Assembly (NCBI GenBank): GCA_031256755.1
Contig: JAIRPZ010000225.1
Location: 1-9,508, forward strand
Direction: 5' to 3'
From: Planctomycetaceae bacterium
Lineage (GTDB): Bacteria; Planctomycetota; Planctomycetia; Pirellulales; Thermoguttaceae
Length of the DNA stretch: 9,508 nt
This document shows positions 7,801 through 9,508 of this stretch, piece after piece. Below the pieces are notes generated by a model, which worked only from the letters and a program-made list of their open reading frames with translations, was not told the origin of the DNA and did no database searches. Position 1 is the first letter of the stretch, and each line of letters opens with the position of its first letter. The position numbers were made by a program, and so were the translations under genes.

Positions 7801-8147
7801 ACTTCGGATTTCTTTGCGGTTTTCGATTCATTCAATTTGACGTTTCCCCGTTTGCCGGAAGATTCCGCAGCGGCTATTTTCGGCGATGCTGAAGGTGCTG
7901 CCGGAGACGCGGACGCAACTGCCGGAGCGGCTGCTGGTTTAACAGAAGGACTGACCGGTTTGGATTTTTCCTTAATCGGTTTCGGTTCGGCGATTTCCGC
8001 CGCAACATCCAATTTCAGGGAATCCTTCAACAGTTTTTCAAAGTCCGTCAAATCGTCTGCGAAAACAAACGAAACGGCAAGAAAAAACGAAAAAACCGCA
8101 CCGGGCAGGCGAGTAAGCGGTGAAAAATTAAAGGGAGATGTTTTCAT
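4893..8147 (-). CDS. Large exported protein with 26-27-residue GND-x-Y repeats, 1084 aa
   Basis: ATG at 8147 follows GAGGA on the minus strand with a 7-8-base gap. Residues 1-30 are a signal peptide ending VSFVFA before DD. Residues 31-345 are low-complexity Pro/Glu/Ala/Lys/Ser, with the motif AEI[AIV]EP at 50, 159 and 240. Residues about 355-600 look helical and match no family I recognise (for example KIKLMYDEILNGLKTR, WYQKLYEDPIQSVF). Residues 612-978 hold thirteen motifs of the type [GAEH]-G-[NDS]-[ND]-x-[YF], whose last residue falls at 619, 641, 664, 691, 717, 743, 770, 817, 844 (here Arg), 887, 914, 942 and 978. Each is preceded by a hydrophobic G-[IVL]-x-[FLI]-x-D strand and often followed by A-Q-G or T-Q-G. 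The motif resembles RTX calcium-binding turns, but the period is 26-27 rather than 9. Residues 1003-1045 form a likely coiled coil, then a Pro/Arg-rich tail. Likely a periplasmic or surface protein; the role is unknown. Confidence 0.92.
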   Translation of the reverse strand: MKTSPFNFSPLTRLPGAVFSFFLAVSFVFADDLTDFEKLLKDSLKLDVAAEIAEPKPIKEKSKPVSPSVKPAAAPAVASASPAAPSASPKIAAAESSGKRGNVKLNESKTAKKSEVISDGWTTVMPNDPNTVVPEPAKAVPPVAAQPIKENHVSEDTAAEIIEPAEPHTISTNEEAVKPEAPAPQEENAEPAEPKSITEHAAQPNSAETEPAVESKPEAGTAPQTADVPAEGKPAEGESAEIVEPKKVSEIQNDIPSENQQQTPDNEPAVEPKKNDEKNNSQESVIRQKLAELETATDQSDEQSNTEGENEKENGGAEKQPTEPKIKEQQPSEEPADPEKTEVIMNIPDFDSDDDETKWSVIKPELFGDMNGRDKIKLMYDEILNGLKTRNISGKYEMWKNYAKSTLRNTAGINTGSELDGRCRLSWYQKLYEDPIQSVFIAEEFTRWLHAGLTGNHRSWAEIMPGIRERMDIPKREDAGIRFPVCTTPLEAVNEVKRCLLIAKSAHARAFAALNNAELKELETNFVSTFCGNDCINGHTIPKRSVGRKHMDIFEKVDKAALYEAAEAMIPLSNPAFLALLDQLPEDALPQIMLNGQKVQRLTTAAGDIIIGGRGNNIYDLDSPEMMDVICVIDLGGNDTYREGTCNMNRPVFAIIDLHGNDVYTGSKPGIQGGSVMGISFLLDAEGDDTYTALDIAQGSTMGGVGILIDLAGNDKYKALRRCQGHALAGLGMLIDKGGNDDYRAAMWAQGFGAPGGFGVLENAEGNDHYYCGGRWLDSYPEHPGYDGWGQGIGAGIRQVANGGIGVLLDGSGDDVYEVDYFGHGGGYWLGVGFARDFAGNDIRHGTTKTMYDGSPRREAEWTRFANGFGCHYSCGYCFDDGGNDVYGGKIMGTGMAWDLSIGYLCDFNGSDKYTATGGMTQGVGAEGSIGILFSYGGDDQFLGRNQGYANSNITYHSPSNCGSNFSFVINYGGNDTYGSGVKNNSYAQRGSLGGFLIDRPTEKEAAENLIALKKQIEDRQREIAEYDAAVAAAKEKAQQEKRRYIPPRQRRPQPIAEPSQQVGAVPSFDSAVPRTGAAEKTVK

Positions 8148-8235
8148 TATTTTTCCTCGTTTAAGGGGGACGGCAGCACTGTTTTGTGCAACCGTTTCAT
8201 TCAGTTAAGCGCATTAGGCAATTTCTGACGATTTT

Positions 8236-8280
8236 GCCGATTATCGGAACATTTGATTGGGTTAATCGGCGTTTTCCGAT
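8236..8280. promoter_or_regulatory. Cluster of four CCGAT/ATCGG half-sites upstream of the 1084-aa gene
   Basis: Within 45 bp there are three overlapping perfect inverted repeats: CCGAT-T-ATCGG (8237-8247); GCCGATTA (8236-8243) with TAATCGGC (8263-8270); and ATCGGAA (8243-8249) with TTCCGAT (8274-8280). They lie 89-133 bases before ATG 8147. As DNA this could be a multi-site operator; as RNA from the minus strand the long pairings are mutually exclusive. No convincing promoter for the gene was found nearby; CATAAT on the minus strand at 8308-8303 lacks a -35. The rest of 8148-8380 shows nothing else. Confidence 0.4.
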
Positions 8281-8380
8281 GAGGGCTTGAGTTTAATTAG
8301 AAATTATGCCGCGTGGATTTGAGGGAGGTGCGAAACGGGACCAACGCCTTGCCAAGTTTTTCAACGGAGGTTTTCTTCCC

Positions 8381-8409
8381 TTGACAATTATTCGGATTTC
8401 TGTTATACT
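8381..8409 (+). promoter_or_regulatory. Near-consensus sigma70 promoter with no evident gene
   Basis: TTGACA (8381-8386, perfect), a 17-base spacer and TATACT (8404-8409, 5 of 6), with TG at 8401-8402 giving an extended -10. This is the best promoter in the window. Transcription should start near 8416. Downstream on the plus strand there are only tiny frames (MMKNKVVC at 8455; 32 codons at 8483-8581), then sequence antisense to the decayed gene that ends at 8613. The transcript would run through the inverted repeat at 8468-8614. Confidence 0.7.
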
Positions 8410-8467
8410 TTACATATACCGTCATGGTGGCGCAGTAATTTTAACCCTCAATCTATGATGAAGAATA

Positions 8468-8614
8468 AGGTCGTATGCTAACATGTTGTTTGGTAAAATT
8501 CTGTCGCTATCCGCAAAGGACGGCAGGCAACAAGAAAAAAGGGTAAACTCTGCGAATCCGTCCATTCAGCAAGTTCTTTAATAGAATTCAAACAATAAGT
8601 TTGGGACACGACCT
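8468..8614 (+). other. 147-bp imperfect long inverted repeat: candidate structured RNA or miniature element
   Basis: Complementary arms nest in order: AGGTCGT (8468-8474) with ACGACCT (8608-8614), 7 of 7; CTAA (8478-8481) with TTGG (8601-8604), with one wobble; TTGTTTG (8486-8492) with CAAACAA (8589-8595), 7 of 7; AATTCT (8497-8502) with AGAATT (8583-8588), 6 of 6; GGACGG (8518-8523) with CCGTCC (8558-8563), 6 of 6. Small bulges or internal loops separate the helices, and the apical loop is about 34 bases. The element starts about 52 bases after the predicted start of the strong promoter. An RNA would be a long bulged hairpin, a shape seen in regulatory RNAs such as 6S, but no 6S, SRP, RNase P or tmRNA signature was recognised. 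A transposon-derived miniature element is the alternative; no clear target duplication was seen. Confidence 0.45.
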
Positions 8615-9170
8615 AGGGTTTCAGTTGCGGCTGCTTTATCATGTTTATTATGCCGTCGGCAGAAATAACGGATTCACCGCGAATAGCAGGATTCGGAATC
8701 TGTTTCGGCAGTTTCACATTGAAAAGCTGTTCCTTATAAGGTTGTTTTCCCTTGACAGTATGGGCGAGTATTTTGTCCGCAACAACGGCGTTCAAGTTCG
8801 CTTGATGATTGACCGGTGAATCATCAAAGTCCAAAATCTTATCATTTTGCGGAAAGACAAAAGGACTATCCGCTATCGAGCGAAAAGCAGTAGCCGCTTG
8901 TTTACGTCATGCACATACTTTGTCCCGTCAGGAGAAAGCAAACGTGAATTCCAACCACTTATTCCTTCGGCGGTAGCGTAAAAATCTTTTCCACCTGACC
9001 GGTCAGCAAATCACCCGCATAGCCATCAATGTACCTGTAACATTTTTCGAAAGGTTTTGGTTCGTCAGCATGGCAAAATATTGCGGTCCATCGAGCCGCC
9101 TGTGTATTAAGGTGAAATTGATACCTTGGAGCCGGCAGAAAAAAGGGAACTGCGTTGAAAGGCGGCTGTA
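8613..9170 (-). pseudogene. Second decayed gene, possible beta-propeller-like protein
   Basis: Read on the minus strand, gene-like protein continues across frame switches near 9033, 8999 and 8900. Pieces in order: LQGINFTLIHRRLDGPQYF and AMLTNQNLSKNVTG; YIDGYAGDLLTG; GKDFYATAEGISGWNSR followed by LLSPDGTKYVHDVNK; then QAATAFRSIADSPFVFPQND, KILDFDDSPVNHQANL, VADKILAHTVKGKQPYKEQL, PKQIPNPAIRGESVISADG and the end INMIKQPQLKP with TAG at 8615-8613. The last piece alone is open for about 95 codons. The S-P-D-G-T-K-Y-V and D-G-Y-A-G-D patterns suggest repeat strands of a beta-propeller (WD40-like), a weak assignment. An alternative frame (DLLTGQVEKIFTLPPKE) also reads plausibly around 8995-8950, so the exact junctions are uncertain. 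The N-terminus is not identified. Confidence 0.6.
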
Positions 9171-9508
9171 TTATTTTGACTTATAAGCCGGAACCGGGCG
9201 TGATTGATGCTTCTTTGACGAACTTGGCGGCGAGCGTGCGGTCGCTCTTGCCGGGAAAGAGCAGCATTGAAAAATCGGACGTTTGCTGCTATCTGCCAGC
9301 GAAAATTATGAAAAAATCGGTTCCAAAAGAACTGGCAAGGGACGTGGTCTTATCGGCTAAAAGTTTTTGTAATTTTGAATTTTTGCATCCCTTTTGCCGC
9401 CGGAAGAATTTTGCAAAAAATTGCTCTTTCCGAAAACGCCGGTTTTCAATACACTTCCCTGTCCGGTTTAACCAAGCCGCCGCTTTCCGGCAACAAAACC
9501 GTAAACAA
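9171..9508 (-). pseudogene. Possible upstream continuation of the second decayed gene (to the right edge)
   Basis: Minus-strand fragments read as protein but with stops and frame changes: LFTVLLPESGGLVKPDREVY then stop, KTGVFGKSNFLQNSSGGKRD in the same frame, and in another frame LLADKTTSLASSFGTDFF, then after a TAG MLLFPGKSDRTLAAKFVKEA and SITPGSGL before a TAA. These may belong to the same broken gene as 8613-9170. The plus strand is open here too (9122 to the edge, 129 codons) but with an Arg/Phe/Lys-rich, shadow-like end. Strand assignment is therefore tentative. Confidence 0.3.

Noticed and set aside
4893..8147. True RTX toxin or type I secretion substrate.
   Set aside because: The repeats have a period near 26-27 instead of 9, there is a Sec signal peptide, and no type I transporter genes are in the window.
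8455..8581. Small plus-strand frames (MMKNKVVC at 8455-8481; 32 codons at 8483-8581) downstream of the strong promoter.
   Set aside because: Neither has a convincing ribosome binding site, and both lie in or beside the inverted repeat. A leader peptide is possible but unsupported.
8416..8640. 6S RNA, tmRNA, SRP RNA or RNase P RNA in the region after the strong promoter.
   Set aside because: The overall hairpin shape recalls 6S RNA, but none of the conserved sequence elements of SRP, RNase P or tmRNA is present, and 6S cannot be confirmed without a covariance search.
9122..9508. Plus-strand open frame of 129 codons to the right edge, with a possible TTG start at 9155 after AAGGGAA.
   Set aside because: The distal third is Arg/Lys/Phe-rich like a shadow translation, and coding-like pieces also lie on the minus strand next to the decayed gene. 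A real partial gene cannot be excluded, but it is not supported enough to list as a CDS.

Overview
The window most likely comes from a planctomycete of moderate GC content (by eye near 50%). The main reason is the secreted 417-aa protein at 3553-4806, built from Tyr/Thr/Val-rich repeats in the style of the YTV proteins known from planctomycete cell envelopes. The large secreted repeat protein and the HEAT-like protein, which stand as single genes with wide spacers, fit that assignment but do not prove it.

Layout, left to right. (1) 1-241, minus: N-terminus of a MacB-type ABC transporter permease running off the left edge. (2) 242-484: divergent spacer with two interleaved inverted repeats. 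(3) 485-1403, plus: a decayed gene for a secreted protein of about 305 aa. It keeps its Shine-Dalgarno but seems to have lost its ATG (now ACG), and it switches reading frame five times. (4) 1606-3210, minus: intact 534-aa HEAT-like helical-repeat protein. (5) 3211-3552: divergent promoter region. (6) 3553-4806, plus: YTV-type secreted protein. (7) 4807-4897: convergent terminators. (8) 4893-8147, minus: 1084-aa exported protein with a signal peptide, a long Pro/Glu-rich linker, an unrecognised helical domain, thirteen G-[NDS]-D-x-[YF]-type repeats of about 26-27 residues, and a coiled-coil tail. (9) 8148-8612: a cluster of CCGAT palindromes, then a near-consensus promoter (TTGACA-N17-TATACT) with no clear gene after it, then a 147-bp imperfect inverted repeat that could be a structured RNA or a miniature element. 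(10) 8613-9170, minus: a second decayed gene, possibly extending to the right edge.

Three intact genes (about 2,035 codons without a break) sit between two frame-broken ones. This argues against general sequencing error and for real gene decay at both ends. Two of the intact products carry export signals and look like envelope or surface components (the YTV protein and the repeat protein). They are convergent and do not form an operon, so a functional link is inferred only. The most promising unexplained features are the orphan promoter with its inverted repeat, the 26-27-residue repeat protein, and the CCGAT palindrome cluster.
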